64,000 nt of DNA from Burkholderiaceae bacterium. GTDB taxonomy: Bacteria > Pseudomonadota > Gammaproteobacteria > Burkholderiales > Burkholderiaceae_C. This document shows positions 36,246-45,520 of the stretch, one piece after another (positions within the stretch are counted from its first letter, which is position 1; every line of letters begins with the position of its first letter). The notes under the pieces are model-generated. The model did no database searches and was not told where the DNA came from. It saw only the letters and a program-made list of their open reading frames with translations. The stretch is taken from positions 62,001-126,000 of the forward strand of contig CAJYPV010000008.1 of assembly GCA_913776825.1 (NCBI GenBank), read 5' to 3'. The position numbers and the translations under genes were made by a program.

Positions 36246-37838
36246 TCACCCCACCTGCCGGCTCAGCCAGATCGCCATGCCGATCAATCCCAGCGCATAC
36301 AGGCTGACCAGGCTGCCAGACGCCACGCCGAAGCGCAGCAGATCGGCCTTGGCCCGGCGCCGGTCTTCCGGCGTTTCCTGGCGGGAGACCGCGCCCAGGA
36401 TCGGCAGCGCCAGACGCTGGCGCATTTCATTCAGGTCATGGAACACCGGACGCAACTGGCTGGCCGCGAAGGCCGCCACCAGACCGGCCAGCAGCGCCAC
36501 CACCAGGCCCGCGGCCAGCAGCATCAGCCGGTTGGGCGCGACCGGCTTGGTCGAGGCCCGCGGCGGATCGATGATGCGGAAGTCCGCCACGCCGGAGGTG
36601 TTGTCCAGGTCGGTCGACAGCGAGGCGGATTCACGCCGGGCGACCATTTCCTCGTAGTTCTTCTTGATGACTTCGTAATCGCGGTTGAGCTGGGCGAATT
36701 CGGCTTCCAGCTGCGGCGCCATCTTGATGGCCGCCTGCGCCTGCGCATAGCGGCCCTGCAGTTCATCGACCCGGGCGCGCAGCGACGCGACTTCCACTTC
36801 CTTGGTCGCCAGCACCCGCGCGAGTTCCTGGTTGGCCAGGCTGTCGCCACGGCCACCGCTGGTGACCGGGTTGTTCAGCGCGGCCTTCTGCAGATCGGCC
36901 ACTTCGCGGCGGCGCTGGTCTTCCAGCTCCTTGATGAGGCGCTTGGTGTTCACCACATCCGGATGCTGGTCGGTGTAGCGCTGCTGCAGTTGGTCGAGGT
37001 TGCGCTTCAGGCCGTCGATGCGGCTGTCGATTTCCGGCGTGGCCAGCTTCTGCGAGCTCTCCTGCATCAGGCTTTGCAGGCTGCTGCCGGTGCTGTTGCG
37101 CTTGAGGTCCAGTTCCAGCTGCTGCTTGGCGGCATCGCGCGCATTCACCGCTTCCCGCAGCGCCAGGCGTGCGGTCTCCAGTTGCGCATTGGCGTCGGCC
37201 AGGCGCGAGGCGGAATCCTTGCCGTCCGACGCGGTCAGCTGCAGGTTGCGCAGGCGGAATTCCTTGCGACGGGTCTCGGCCTCTTCGAGCTTGGTCTCGT
37301 AGTTCTTGATCTGCTCATTCAGGAAGGTCGCGGCGGTGGTGCTGTCCTTGCGGGTCGCACCGAGGCTGGACTCCATGAAGATCGACAGCAGCGAGGCCAC
37401 CACCTTCTTCGAGACCTCGGGCGAGGTGTCGCGGTAGGCCAGGATGTAGAGGTTGTTGGTGCTGCCGCCCGCGGTCTGGATGGACAGGTTGCGGGTCACG
37501 CGCTCGATCAGCGCTTCCTGCTCCGACTTGGAGGTGGCGCGCAGGTCCAGGTCGGCCATGCGGACCAGCTTCTCCACATTCGGCCGGCTGATCAGCGTGC
37601 GGCTGAGCATGTTGACCTGCTGCTCGGTGTTGGAGAGCACCGCCACGCCGGACATCAGCGGCTTGAGGATGGATTGGGTGTCCACATAGACCCGGGCGCT
37701 GGCCTCGTAGCGGTCCGGCACGACGAACACCACGACGGCCGCCACCAGGGCGACGATCCAGGACGTGATCAGGCCGGGCCAGCGGTAGCGCCACATCCGC
37801 TTGAAGACGGCCATCAGTTGCGCGATCAGGGAATCCAT
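36246..37838 (-). CDS. XrtA-system polysaccharide chain-length determinant (Wzz/PCP)
   Basis: This 530-residue inner-membrane polysaccharide co-polymerase has two terminal membrane helices (about 25-45 and 500-520) and a long periplasmic coiled coil between them (about 170-400). The segment PVAPNRLMLLAAGLVVALLAGLVAA forms the proline-rich C-terminal helix. It acts with the adjacent autokinase to set polymer length. ATG 37838 (MDSLIAQL) is chosen over TTG 37856 because family members begin at that point. Confidence 0.93.
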   Translation of the reverse strand: MDSLIAQLMAVFKRMWRYRWPGLITSWIVALVAAVVVFVVPDRYEASARVYVDTQSILKPLMSGVAVLSNTEQQVNMLSRTLISRPNVEKLVRMADLDLRATSKSEQEALIERVTRNLSIQTAGGSTNNLYILAYRDTSPEVSKKVVASLLSIFMESSLGATRKDSTTAATFLNEQIKNYETKLEEAETRRKEFRLRNLQLTASDGKDSASRLADANAQLETARLALREAVNARDAAKQQLELDLKRNSTGSSLQSLMQESSQKLATPEIDSRIDGLKRNLDQLQQRYTDQHPDVVNTKRLIKELEDQRRREVADLQKAALNNPVTSGGRGDSLANQELARVLATKEVEVASLRARVDELQGRYAQAQAAIKMAPQLEAEFAQLNRDYEVIKKNYEEMVARRESASLSTDLDNTSGVADFRIIDPPRASTKPVAPNRLMLLAAGLVVALLAGLVAAFAASQLRPVFHDLNEMRQRLALPILGAVSRQETPEDRRRAKADLLRFGVASGSLVSLYALGLIGMAIWLSRQVG

Positions 37839-37952
37839 GCGGCGGTCTCTCTTCAACCGTTCGGGTTCAGCCGGTGCGTGGACCGGCGGGGCGCGGCCGC
37901 CTGCACGGGGCCGGCCGATCGACGCCGGCGCGGGGACCCGGCGTCAGGCTCA

Positions 37953-38660
37953 TCAGAAGAAGCTCTGCGGAATGATCAGGATGTCGCCGGGACGCATCTC
38001 GACGTTGGCAGACACATCACCGCGACGGATCAGGTCCTTCAGCCGCACCGAGTACTGCTTGTTGCCTTCGGCGGTGCGCAGGATGGTGGCGGCATTGCCA
38101 TCGGCGAAATCGGTCAGACCGCCGACGGCGATCATCACGTCCAGCAGCGACATCTTCTGCTTGTAGGGCAGGAACTGCGGCTTGGCGGCTTCGCCCACCA
38201 CGCGGATCTGCTCGCTGTACGGGCCGACGAAGCTGGTGACGATCACGGTCACCACCGGGTCGCGCACATATTTGCCGAGCGTCTTCTCGATGTCGCGGGC
38301 GATCTCGACCGAGTTCTTGCCCTGCACCGGCAGCTCATCGATCAGCGGCGCGGCGATCTTGCCGTCCGGACGCACCGGCACGGTGGTGGACAGCTCGGGG
38401 TTGCGCCAGACGATGATGTTCAGGTTGTCGCCAGCGCCGACCACATAGCTGTAGTCCGCCTGACCCGCCGCGACCGGCGCCGGCGGGAACTTGCCGGTGG
38501 AGCAGCCGCCCAGCGCCAGGCTGGCGCCCAGGGCCGCGACCATCAGTCCGGCGCGGGCCCGACAGCCTCGTCCAGCGACCGGCCACAGGCCTTGCGCCAT
38601 CGCCGCCACTGCGGCCACACCATGCTGAACAGCGTGACGAATCGATCCGATCTTCTTCAT
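37953..38660 (-). CDS. XrtA/PEP-CTERM exopolysaccharide export lipoprotein (Wza-like)
   Basis: This 235-residue lipoprotein has a lipobox ALGGC after a long leader and a Poly_export domain (YVVGAGDNLNIIVWRNPELSTTVPVRPDGKIAAPLIDELPV) followed by one SLBB domain (IRVVGEAAKPQFLPYKQKMSLLDVMIAVGG). It should form the outer-membrane export ring. The start at 38660 has GGGGTGG directly upstream; a GTG two codons earlier is weaker. It is the first gene of the minus-strand series, so the main promoter should lie in 38661-38930. Confidence 0.93.
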   Translation of the reverse strand: MKKIGSIRHAVQHGVAAVAAMAQGLWPVAGRGCRARAGLMVAALGASLALGGCSTGKFPPAPVAAGQADYSYVVGAGDNLNIIVWRNPELSTTVPVRPDGKIAAPLIDELPVQGKNSVEIARDIEKTLGKYVRDPVVTVIVTSFVGPYSEQIRVVGEAAKPQFLPYKQKMSLLDVMIAVGGLTDFADGNAATILRTAEGNKQYSVRLKDLIRRGDVSANVEMRPGDILIIPQSFF

Positions 38661-38842
38661 GTCCACCCCTCAGGAAGCTAGCCGGATTGCACCTCAGCGC
38701 CGCCGGGTATGGAACCCCCTGGACTGAGGGCAACCCATGCCGGGCGCGCCGCGTTTCCGTGCTAGCGGTGCGCCCTCGCCGCTCAACGTTTTGAGCGACC
38801 TTTTACAGATCGCCAGACCTGTATCCAGCCGTGGCTCGTCCG

Positions 38843-38886
38843 CGGTTCGTCTGCAGTTCGTCTGCAGTTCGTCTGCGGTTCGTCGA
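38843..38886. repeat. Tandem 11-bp repeat, four units
   Basis: Four contiguous units of CrGTTCGTCTG start at 38843, 38854, 38865 and 38876; the last unit is imperfect. They lie upstream of the polysaccharide export gene and just beyond the ThiF-like gene stop. No other clear element is visible in 38661-38928. Confidence 0.75.
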
Positions 38887-38928
38887 AAACCCTTGGCGAG
38901 CCATCGCTTCGGCCTTTGACTTGGGGGT

Positions 38929-39846
38929 TTATCGCCCGCGCAGCACGGGTTTGATCAAACTCACCAGCAGGCGCTGCAAGGGATGGGCATTGCCGCCCGG
39001 ACGCCAGGTTTGCTTGAGTATTCCGCGATAGGCATCGAAATGCAGCCCCCAGGGCGCGGCTCGCAGCGGACCGCGCTGAAGCAGCAGTTTCAGCACATTC
39101 GTGCCCATCACGCCGGCGCAGAGCTCGCAGGCCATGCCGGTGGACGGGCCGCGGCGCTCCTTGAAGTTCACCGCCTCCGGCACCATCAGGTAGCGGCGGT
39201 TGAGCATGGACGGCGACAGCCCGGCGATGAACCGGGCGTATTGGTCCTCGGTCGGCCGGCCGTCCACCTTGAAATACTCCTCGAAGCTCATGCCGGTGGG
39301 GCTGAAATACAGGAAGGCGGTGCCCATGCCCAGCGGGGCGGCGGTCATGGCCGGAATCCCCAGTTCGCGACAGCGCTTGAAGACTTTGCGGCGGGTTTCC
39401 AGCACGAAGAAATCCAGGCTGTCGACATACACATCGACATCCTTCAGAAACTCGTCGAGGTTGTCGTCATTCACGCCTTCGCGGAATAAGCGCAACTGGG
39501 TTTCGGGATTGATGTCGCGCGCCATTTCCGCCACCACATCGATTTTCGGCCGACCCATGGTGGACATGAACGCGGCCACCTGGCGATTCATGTTGTGGAC
39601 ATCGAACTCATCAAAATCCGCCAGATGGAAATTGGCGATGCCCAGACGCGACAGCGCCAGCACATGCGCGCCCCCCACCCCGCCCAGTCCCGCCACCGCC
39701 ACGCGCGCGCGACGCAGTCGCTGCTGCTCGTCCCGGGTGACCCAGCCGATGTTGCGGGAAAACGCGCGGTCGTAGTCGAAGGTGAAGCCGGTGGGCGCGC
39801 CCGCTGCGGGGCCGCTCGCCTCGCCGGAACGGCTGACGGTGCTCAT
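38929..39846 (-). CDS. ThiF/MoeB/HesA-family adenylyltransferase
   Basis: This 305-residue E1-like enzyme has the ATP-binding AVAGLGGVGGAHVLALSRLGI and the Arg/Asp segment LADFDEFDVHNMNRQ. No CxxC zinc pairs of the usual MoeB type are obvious; a single CELC (near residue 250) is present. The substrate is unknown: no ThiS, MoaD or other ubiquitin-like partner gene is adjacent. It lies between the polysaccharide export gene and the second PEP-CTERM gene, but nothing shows it belongs to that system. Confidence 0.85.
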   Translation of the reverse strand: MSTVSRSGEASGPAAGAPTGFTFDYDRAFSRNIGWVTRDEQQRLRRARVAVAGLGGVGGAHVLALSRLGIANFHLADFDEFDVHNMNRQVAAFMSTMGRPKIDVVAEMARDINPETQLRLFREGVNDDNLDEFLKDVDVYVDSLDFFVLETRRKVFKRCRELGIPAMTAAPLGMGTAFLYFSPTGMSFEEYFKVDGRPTEDQYARFIAGLSPSMLNRRYLMVPEAVNFKERRGPSTGMACELCAGVMGTNVLKLLLQRGPLRAAPWGLHFDAYRGILKQTWRPGGNAHPLQRLLVSLIKPVLRGR

Positions 39847-40006
39847 GACGTCTCCCTGGCCGCTCGGGCGGCCTTTGATGAATGACCCAGTATGCCGCGC
39901 GGACCGGCGCCCACAGCCCGGACTTGCCCCGTGCGTGCGGTCCCGCGACGGCCCGAAGGATCGGCTGAAGCCTGCCTGGAATCCCCCTTGAACACGGGGA
40001 TCGGCC

Positions 40007-40025
40007 TTGTCGAGAAACTTGACAA
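40007..40025 (+). promoter_or_regulatory. Candidate enhancer-binding (UAS) inverted repeat
   Basis: The perfect dyad TTGTC-GAGAAACTT-GACAA lies about 98 bases before the predicted transcription start of the PEP-CTERM gene. A second, looser GACAAATT...AAATGTC dyad follows at 40033-40056. Sigma-54 activators bind at this distance. In XrtA systems the activator is usually PrsR, so this could be its site; that link is inferred. Confidence 0.4.
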
Positions 40026-40087
40026 CGGACCCGACAAATTCACGTGTGCAAATGTCAAGTCGTTGATTTCAAAGGCGGAAGAGCGGC

Positions 40088-40103
40088 TGGCACGCTTGTC
40101 GCT
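40088..40103 (+). promoter_or_regulatory. Sigma-54 (-24/-12) promoter of the PEP-CTERM gene
   Basis: TGGCACG-CTTG-TCGCT matches the RpoN consensus TGGCACG-N4-TTGCW at every position but one, with the required GG and GC dinucleotides and exact spacing. Transcription would start near 40114, leaving a 60-base leader before the ATG at 40177. Confidence 0.75.
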
Positions 40104-40176
40104 TTGAAGATGGGGCAGAAGCCGGGCACGCCCGCTTCGGTCGCGCATCTGGCAAGACGGATTTAAGGAGCAACAC

Positions 40177-41130
40177 ATGTTCAAGCAAGCAAAGCTCGCA
40201 CTGGCCGCGATGGCCATGGTGGCTGGCCTGCCGGCGATGGCAGCCCCGCTGTACATCGACACCGGCCACGATTTCAATCTCGACCCCAACGGCTCGACTC
40301 GCACCGCCAACTTCAGCCAGATGGGCTACAGCGGCACGCTGGCGACGTCCATCTATCTGGGCGACCCGACCAAGGCGGGCACGACGGTGATCGACACCAA
40401 CATCCCGTCGATCATGACCTATTACGGGTTCACGGCCGGCACCCACACCACCCTGTCGGGCGGCACCGAGAACTTCAGCTTCCCGAATGCCCCGTCGCAG
40501 AACAACATCGACGCGCTGAACAACCCGTCGGCGCCTGATCTGAACGGCTTCACCGGCGGCGTGGCCTTCCCGCAGTACGGCGCCGGCAACATCGGCGGCG
40601 TGGGCGGTGCCTGGGGTCTGACCTACAGCTACCAGATCGTCGGCACCACCGTCGATGCCAACGGCGACGGCGTCTCCGACTACGTGGACTACACCACCGG
40701 CATCTTCAGCGTGTACTACATGAGCGCGCTGACCGATCCGAACAACGGCAAGGAAGTGCTGCGCCTGATCGTCGACGATTCCGACATCGCGTTGGCCAAC
40801 CTGAGCGTGAAGGGTCACCTGGACTACACCTACGCCGCTGGCGACAGCTTCGTCCAGAACTTCTTCAACTCCGGCGAAGGCAAGGGCACGCTCTACAGCA
40901 ACTGGGTGTCGACCCCGATCTCGGTGAGCTGGATGCTGGACACCAACGTGGATCCCCCGATCCCGACCGCTGACCAACTGTGGAACACCGGCCAGTCCCT
41001 GATCCGTCAATCCACGCTGGACGGTTCGCTGGTGATCAATGTGCCGGAACCGGGCAGCCTGGCGCTGGTCGGCCTGGCCCTGGCCGGCCTGGGTGTGGCG
41101 CAACGCCGCCGCGCCAACAAGCAAGCCTGA
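40177..41130 (+). CDS. PEP-CTERM sorting-domain protein
   Basis: This 317-residue exported protein has a signal peptide (MFKQAKLALAAMAMVAG, cut near AMA-A) and a C-terminal PEP-CTERM tail: VINVPEPGSLALVGLALAGLG followed by QRRRANKQA. The body is rich in Gly, Asn, Thr and acidic residues with a calcium-binding-like DANGDGVSDYVD segment. It is probably an XrtA substrate displayed on or released with the exopolysaccharide. AAGGAG sits 7 bases before the ATG. A sigma-54 promoter precedes it and a strong terminator follows, so it is a single-gene unit. Confidence 0.94.
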   Translation: MFKQAKLALAAMAMVAGLPAMAAPLYIDTGHDFNLDPNGSTRTANFSQMGYSGTLATSIYLGDPTKAGTTVIDTNIPSIMTYYGFTAGTHTTLSGGTENFSFPNAPSQNNIDALNNPSAPDLNGFTGGVAFPQYGAGNIGGVGGAWGLTYSYQIVGTTVDANGDGVSDYVDYTTGIFSVYYMSALTDPNNGKEVLRLIVDDSDIALANLSVKGHLDYTYAAGDSFVQNFFNSGEGKGTLYSNWVSTPISVSWMLDTNVDPPIPTADQLWNTGQSLIRQSTLDGSLVINVPEPGSLALVGLALAGLGVAQRRRANKQA

Positions 41131-41172
41131 TGGCAGATCGAGGCGCCTCGCGGTGCCTCGATGATCAGACAC

Positions 41173-41200
41173 GAAAGCCGCTCTTCGGAGCGGCTTTCTT
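41173..41200 (+). terminator. Rho-independent terminator of the PEP-CTERM gene
   Basis: A perfect 11-bp stem GAAAGCCGCTC/GAGCGGCTTTC closed by a stable TTCG tetraloop is followed by TTC. It lies 43 bases after the stop codon. Confidence 0.85.
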
Positions 41201-41491
41201 CATGGTGCGCCGCGCATGGCCGTCAGACTCTCTGCCACGGGCCAAGTCGCCTCACCGTGCGATGGCGACGCCAATGTCCCGCCGGCAGGCGCGGCCCGTG
41301 AACAAATTTGCGAGTCATCAAGCGCCCCTCGCCAGACGCTTGGCATTCCCGCGCAATCCCGCATACTCGGCCGATTCAAGCCGCTGGCGCCCCGCACGCC
41401 CCGGTCGTCGTGAGACGACACGCTCCCCGCCGCCGCACCGGCTTGAGAGAAGCAGTTCTTCATTGGATGGACGCCCCAGGAGGCCAGGACC
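41201..41491. other. Intergenic leader of the chemoreceptor gene
   Basis: No gene or clear promoter is visible. CAGGAGG near 41479 is the ribosome-binding site of the following gene. Confidence 0.4.
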
Positions 41492-43489
41492 ATGCAGGAC
41501 ATGAACGCCGCGATCAACGAGCCGCTTCGATCCCCGATGGCGGCCTCGGACCCCGACCAGCCCGCCTTCTTCGCCCATCACGGCCTGATGGCGCCGGGCA
41601 TCCGGCTGTTCCGGGTCATCGGCTTTCCGGCCAAGTCCGCCTGGGTGGCCGCGGCCTTTTTGCTGCCGCTGTGCTTCCTGTGCGTGTCGTTGTGGCAGAC
41701 CGCGCATGAGGCGATCGATTTCTCCGAACAGGAACTGAGCGGCATCGAGTACGCCAATCCGGTGCTGGCACTGCTGGACGCCGCCCAACAGCGGCGCCGC
41801 GCGGCCACGGTCGGCGCGCCGGACTTGCAGTCGCGCGCGGAACAGGTCGCCAAGGCGCTCGACCAATTGCAGCCGTTGGAGGCCCGCCTGGGACCGATCT
41901 TCAAAACCCACAAGGCATTCGCCGAGGTCGTCGCGCGGCAGAAGGCGCTGTCGGACAAGCCGATCCTCGAAGCCCCCACCGCCACCTTCAGCGCCCACAC
42001 CCAATTCGTCGACGCGGTGCGCGCGCTGCTGGCCGACATCACCGATGGCTCCAAGCTCACGCTCGATCCGGACATCGACACCTTCTATCTGATGGACGCG
42101 GCCTTCACCCGCCAGACCTCGCTGGTCGAGAGCCTCGCCCGGCTGCGCGGCACCGGCAATGCGGTGATCAAGCTCGGCCAACGCTCTCCGGCCCAGCGTG
42201 ATCTGCTGACGATCGAGCTGGCGTTCGCCCTCGCCCACCAGGCCGATCTGGAGAAGGCCACGAGCCGATTCCTGGCGGCGCGGCCCGACTTGCGCCAGGT
42301 GATCGATCTGACCGAGGCGGACACCACCTCCAAAGCCTTCCAGCAGGAGGTGAAGTCGCTGCTGGCGGACGAGTCGGTGGCGGGCCGCAGCGCCGAGCAG
42401 TTCCTGGCGCTGGCCAACAACGCGATCGCGTTGCACAACAAGGAAAGCGCCAAGATGGTAAGCGCGCTGCAGACCGCGCTGACGGCGCGAGTGACGCGGC
42501 TGCGGTGGACCCTCAACCTGCAACTCGGGCTGGCGATCGGCGGCGTGTTGATCGGGGTCTATCTGCTGGTCGCGTTCTACCGCGTGACCCAGGGCGGCCT
42601 GGCGGAAGTGGCGCGCCATCTGGACAACCTGGCGGCCGGCGATCTGACCGGTCATCCGCGTCCCTGGGGGCGCGATGAGGCGGCGGTGCTGATGAACACG
42701 GTGGCCACGACCATCACCGGCCTGCGACGCATCGTGCATCAGGTCCGCCAGGGCGCCGACGAAATCAAGATCGCCAGCGAGGAAGTGGCCAAGGCCTCGA
42801 TGGATCTCTCCGCACGGTCGGAGGAAGCGGCGTCGCGCCTGCATCAATCAAATTCGGCGATGTTGCAGATTTCGACCTCGGTCAAGCGCAGCGCCGAGAC
42901 CGCGCACGGCGCCTCCGACATCGTCAGCGCGAATGCGGAGGTCGCCTCCGAAGGCGGTCGGGTGGTGGAGGAAGCGGTGCGCTCGATGGAAGCGATCCGC
43001 GACTCGTCGGCCAAGATCGCCGAGATCATCGGCGTCATCGACAGCATCGCGTTCCAGACCAACATCCTGGCGCTGAATGCGGCCGTCGAAGCGGCCCGGG
43101 CCGGCGAGCAGGGCCGGGGCTTCGCGGTGGTGGCCTCAGAGGTGCGGTCGCTGTCGCAGCGCACCGCCACGGCCGCACGGGAAGTGAAGGGTCTGATCAC
43201 CTCCAGCGTCGATCAGGTCCAGAGCGGCGCCAAGGTGGTCACGCTGGCCGGCACGACGATGCTGGACATCCTCGCCAACGCGGAGAAGATCAAGTCGCTG
43301 ATTGCGGAGATCTCGCAGATGGCCGCGTCGCAGACCGATGAGCTGGGCGCAGTGGGCTCGTCGATCCATCACCTGGACGATGCCACGCAGCAAAACGCCG
43401 CCTTGGTCGAGGAGACCGCGGCGGCGGCGGCCACGCTGAGGGAGAACGCGGCGCGGCTGAGCGCCGAGGTGTCGTACTTCAAGCTATGA
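41492..43489 (+). CDS. Methyl-accepting chemotaxis protein
   Basis: This 665-residue receptor has two membrane helices ([19 protein letters not shown] at about 50-68 and [19 protein letters not shown] at about 346-365) that bound a helical periplasmic sensor of about 280 residues. A HAMP domain (about 370-420) and a cytoplasmic signalling hairpin follow. Its tip reads [37 protein letters not shown], the invariant CheA/CheW contact. No pentapeptide tether is present at the C terminus. Ligand unknown. A cytosolic N-terminal extension of about 45 residues precedes the first helix. No che genes are adjacent. Confidence 0.93.
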   Translation: MQDMNAAINEPLRSPMAASDPDQPAFFAHHGLMAPGIRLFRVIGFPAKSAWVAAAFLLPLCFLCVSLWQTAHEAIDFSEQELSGIEYANPVLALLDAAQQRRRAATVGAPDLQSRAEQVAKALDQLQPLEARLGPIFKTHKAFAEVVARQKALSDKPILEAPTATFSAHTQFVDAVRALLADITDGSKLTLDPDIDTFYLMDAAFTRQTSLVESLARLRGTGNAVIKLGQRSPAQRDLLTIELAFALAHQADLEKATSRFLAARPDLRQVIDLTEADTTSKAFQQEVKSLLADESVAGRSAEQFLALANNAIALHNKESAKMVSALQTALTARVTRLRWTLNLQLGLAIGGVLIGVYLLVAFYRVTQGGLAEVARHLDNLAAGDLTGHPRPWGRDEAAVLMNTVATTITGLRRIVHQVRQGADEIKIASEEVAKASMDLSARSEEAASRLHQSNSAMLQISTSVKRSAETAHGASDIVSANAEVASEGGRVVEEAVRSMEAIRDSSAKIAEIIGVIDSIAFQTNILALNAAVEAARAGEQGRGFAVVASEVRSLSQRTATAAREVKGLITSSVDQVQSGAKVVTLAGTTMLDILANAEKIKSLIAEISQMAASQTDELGAVGSSIHHLDDATQQNAALVEETAAAAATLRENAARLSAEVSYFKL

Positions 43490-43568
43490 ACGCGGGCGCA
43501 GCGCGGCGGCGTGACGGCACAGCCGCCCGCGGCGATCTCTGATCACTGACGGCGTGCCGACCGCGCGC

Positions 43569-44303
43569 TCACCAGATCTTCTGGAAGGTGACCGCCATCT
43601 TGCCGCCGCCACGGGGCCTGAAGGTCAGGGACGACTGGCCGCTCAGCTCCATGCGCAGGCCTTTGCGGATGTCCGAGTAGGCCTTCTTCGAGTTGAACAC
43701 CATGCCGACGCGCACCTGACGGCCGCTCTCGGCCATGTCACGCGAGGACAGGTTGAAATCGCTGTACGCCGCATGCTGGCCTTCTACCAGCGGTGTCTGC
43801 AGGAACACATGCGAGCGCGGACCGGTCGGCATCGCCAGTCCGACCAGCACGCCGGTATCGCCCGCCGACCCTGCGCGCCAGTTTTGATAAGGCGTCTGAT
43901 AGAGACCGCCACCGAGGGCAGCGCCGCGCTGCTCCACGCCCAGACCGATGCGCAAGCCGCGCGTGGCGAAGGGCTGACCCCACACCATGGTCTGACGCGC
44001 CATCGCTTCGCGGCCGTACCAATGTCCCGCAGCGCTGTTCTGACCGGCGGTGGCCAGCGGCTGCGCGGCGCTCTGGCTCACCGACAGGCGTGCGGTGGGA
44101 CGCACGGTCACGCGGTCCGCGAGGCTGTGGCCATTGAGGGCCACATGGTCATTCAGCGAGCTGGGCTCGGCGGCATCGGTCTGCGCGCAGACCATGCCTG
44201 CGGGCAGCAGCAGCGCCGCGAGCAGCGCGCCATGCAGGCGGCCGGCGCAGCGAATGCGCGATCGGTGTCCGACCGGCGCCATGGAGAGGAAGAAAGCAGA
44301 CAT
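43569..44303 (-). CDS. Exported protein of unknown function, possible beta-barrel
   Basis: This 244-residue protein has a leader (LHGALLAALLLPAGMVCA-Q) preceded by a basic 23-residue n-region. The mature part has alternating short strands and ends in Trp (MAVTFQKIW), consistent with an outer-membrane or surface protein. I recognise no family. GGGAG lies 6 bases before the ATG. It is 22 bases after the stop-to-start gap of the OmpA-like gene and may be co-transcribed with it. Confidence 0.65.
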   Translation of the reverse strand: MSAFFLSMAPVGHRSRIRCAGRLHGALLAALLLPAGMVCAQTDAAEPSSLNDHVALNGHSLADRVTVRPTARLSVSQSAAQPLATAGQNSAAGHWYGREAMARQTMVWGQPFATRGLRIGLGVEQRGAALGGGLYQTPYQNWRAGSAGDTGVLVGLAMPTGPRSHVFLQTPLVEGQHAAYSDFNLSSRDMAESGRQVRVGMVFNSKKAYSDIRKGLRMELSGQSSLTFRPRGGGKMAVTFQKIW

Positions 44304-44328
44304 GACTCACTCCCAATTCAATGTTGGC

Positions 44329-45081
44329 TCAAGAGGCCGGTTGCGACAAGAAAATCTCCACCCGACGATTGGCCGCCCGGCCGCTCTCGGAGGCATTGCT
44401 GGCCAGCGGCTCACGGGCGCCGCGGCCTTCCACCACCAGGCGGCCGCGTTGCACGCCGTGGCTGACCAGGTATTCGCGGACCGATTCCGCCCGGTCCAGC
44501 GACAGCGGATCGTTGATCGACGCCGGCCCGGTGCCGTCGGTATGACCGACGATCGTCACGCGGACTTCGGGGTCCAGGTTGCGGCTGACTTCATCCAGCA
44601 CCGGACGCATCGACGGCTTGATGTCGGCACGGCCCACATCGAAGGAGAAGTCGGCCGGCACATTCATCTTGATCTGGTTGTCCGCCGTGCGGGCCACCTC
44701 GATGCCGGTGCCCTGGCTGGCCTGCGCCAGCGCCACGCGCTTGTCTTCCATCCGCTTGGACCAGAGGTTGCCGGCGATGGCACCGATCGCACCACCCACG
44801 GCGGCACCCGTGCCCACCTTGCCGCCGGTGACGCCACCGATCACCGCGCCGGCCGCGGCGCCGACGGCCGCCCCCTGCGCGGTACCGCGCTCGCGTTCGC
44901 TCATCGAGGAGCAGCCGGTGCCCAGCAGCGTCAGCGCCAGCATGGGGACAATCCAGCGGGCGCCCTGACGGGCCGTCTTGGATCGGATCCGGTCAGTCGG
45001 GGCCGACCGGAGCGAAGCGCGACCCTGACGCGGCAGCGGTGTGGTCAGCGAGGTCGGCAGTGAGAGAGGGGGGTGGGACAT
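44329..45081 (-). CDS. OmpA-family lipoprotein with glycine zipper
   Basis: This 250-residue envelope protein has a lipobox LLGTGC (Cys57), a glycine-zipper region (GAAVGAAAGAVIGGVTGGKVGTGAAVGGAIGAIAG split by charged ends, about 69-105) and a C-terminal OmpA peptidoglycan-binding domain (IVGHTDGTGPASINDPLSLDRAESVREYL, GRGAREPLASN, RAANRRVEI). It should anchor the outer membrane to peptidoglycan. The n-region before the hydrophobic core is unusually long (about 43 residues), so a later start is possible, although GGAG precedes this ATG at 6 bases. Confidence 0.88.
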   Translation of the reverse strand: MSHPPLSLPTSLTTPLPRQGRASLRSAPTDRIRSKTARQGARWIVPMLALTLLGTGCSSMSERERGTAQGAAVGAAAGAVIGGVTGGKVGTGAAVGGAIGAIAGNLWSKRMEDKRVALAQASQGTGIEVARTADNQIKMNVPADFSFDVGRADIKPSMRPVLDEVSRNLDPEVRVTIVGHTDGTGPASINDPLSLDRAESVREYLVSHGVQRGRLVVEGRGAREPLASNASESGRAANRRVEIFLSQPAS

Positions 45082-45247
45082 GGAGGGCTCCGAAGTCGTT
45101 GCATGCGGATGGGCGCTGGGGCGGCATCGACATGAAAAGCTTGTTGGGTTCCATGCTAGGGAGCGGCGGGGTCGGCGGGTGTAGTCGGCTGTCGGAAGCG
45201 GGAGTCAGACAGCGCCGACAAACTCCGTCGAGTGCCCGGCGCGTTCG

Positions 45248-45520
45248 TCAGGCGTCAGCGGTGCCGGCGGCAACGACGGCAGCGCCATCGTCCAGCGGCG
45301 CCAGTTCGGCCTCGGTCAGCTCGATGGCGTCGATCGCGTCGTCGAAACTGGCCTGATCTTCACCGTCGCGGTGGGCAATCATCGGCTTGTCGAGCGGGCG
45401 ATAGATCTGGCTGCGCAGGCGCTGCAGGCGCTCGGACGAGGCCATCTGCTGCATCACCGCGGCCGGATCCAGCAGCATCGCGAACGGGTTGGCGGCGAAG
45501 ACTTGGGGTTCGATCTGCAT
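45248..45520 (-). CDS. Small acidic protein of unknown function
   Basis: This 90-residue protein starts at an ATG with TGGAG six bases upstream. A helical N-terminal half (FAANPFAMLLDPAAVMQQMASSERLQRLRSQIYRPLDKP) precedes an acidic tail (DDAIDAIELTEAELAPLDDG). Similar small proteins are common in Burkholderiales but without assigned role. It stands alone. Confidence 0.6.
   Translation of the reverse strand: MQIEPQVFAANPFAMLLDPAAVMQQMASSERLQRLRSQIYRPLDKPMIAHRDGEDQASFDDAIDAIELTEAELAPLDDGAAVVAAGTADA

Noticed and set aside
36135-38681. 848-codon plus-strand frame
   Set aside because: Antisense of the chain-length and export genes, no recognisable domain.
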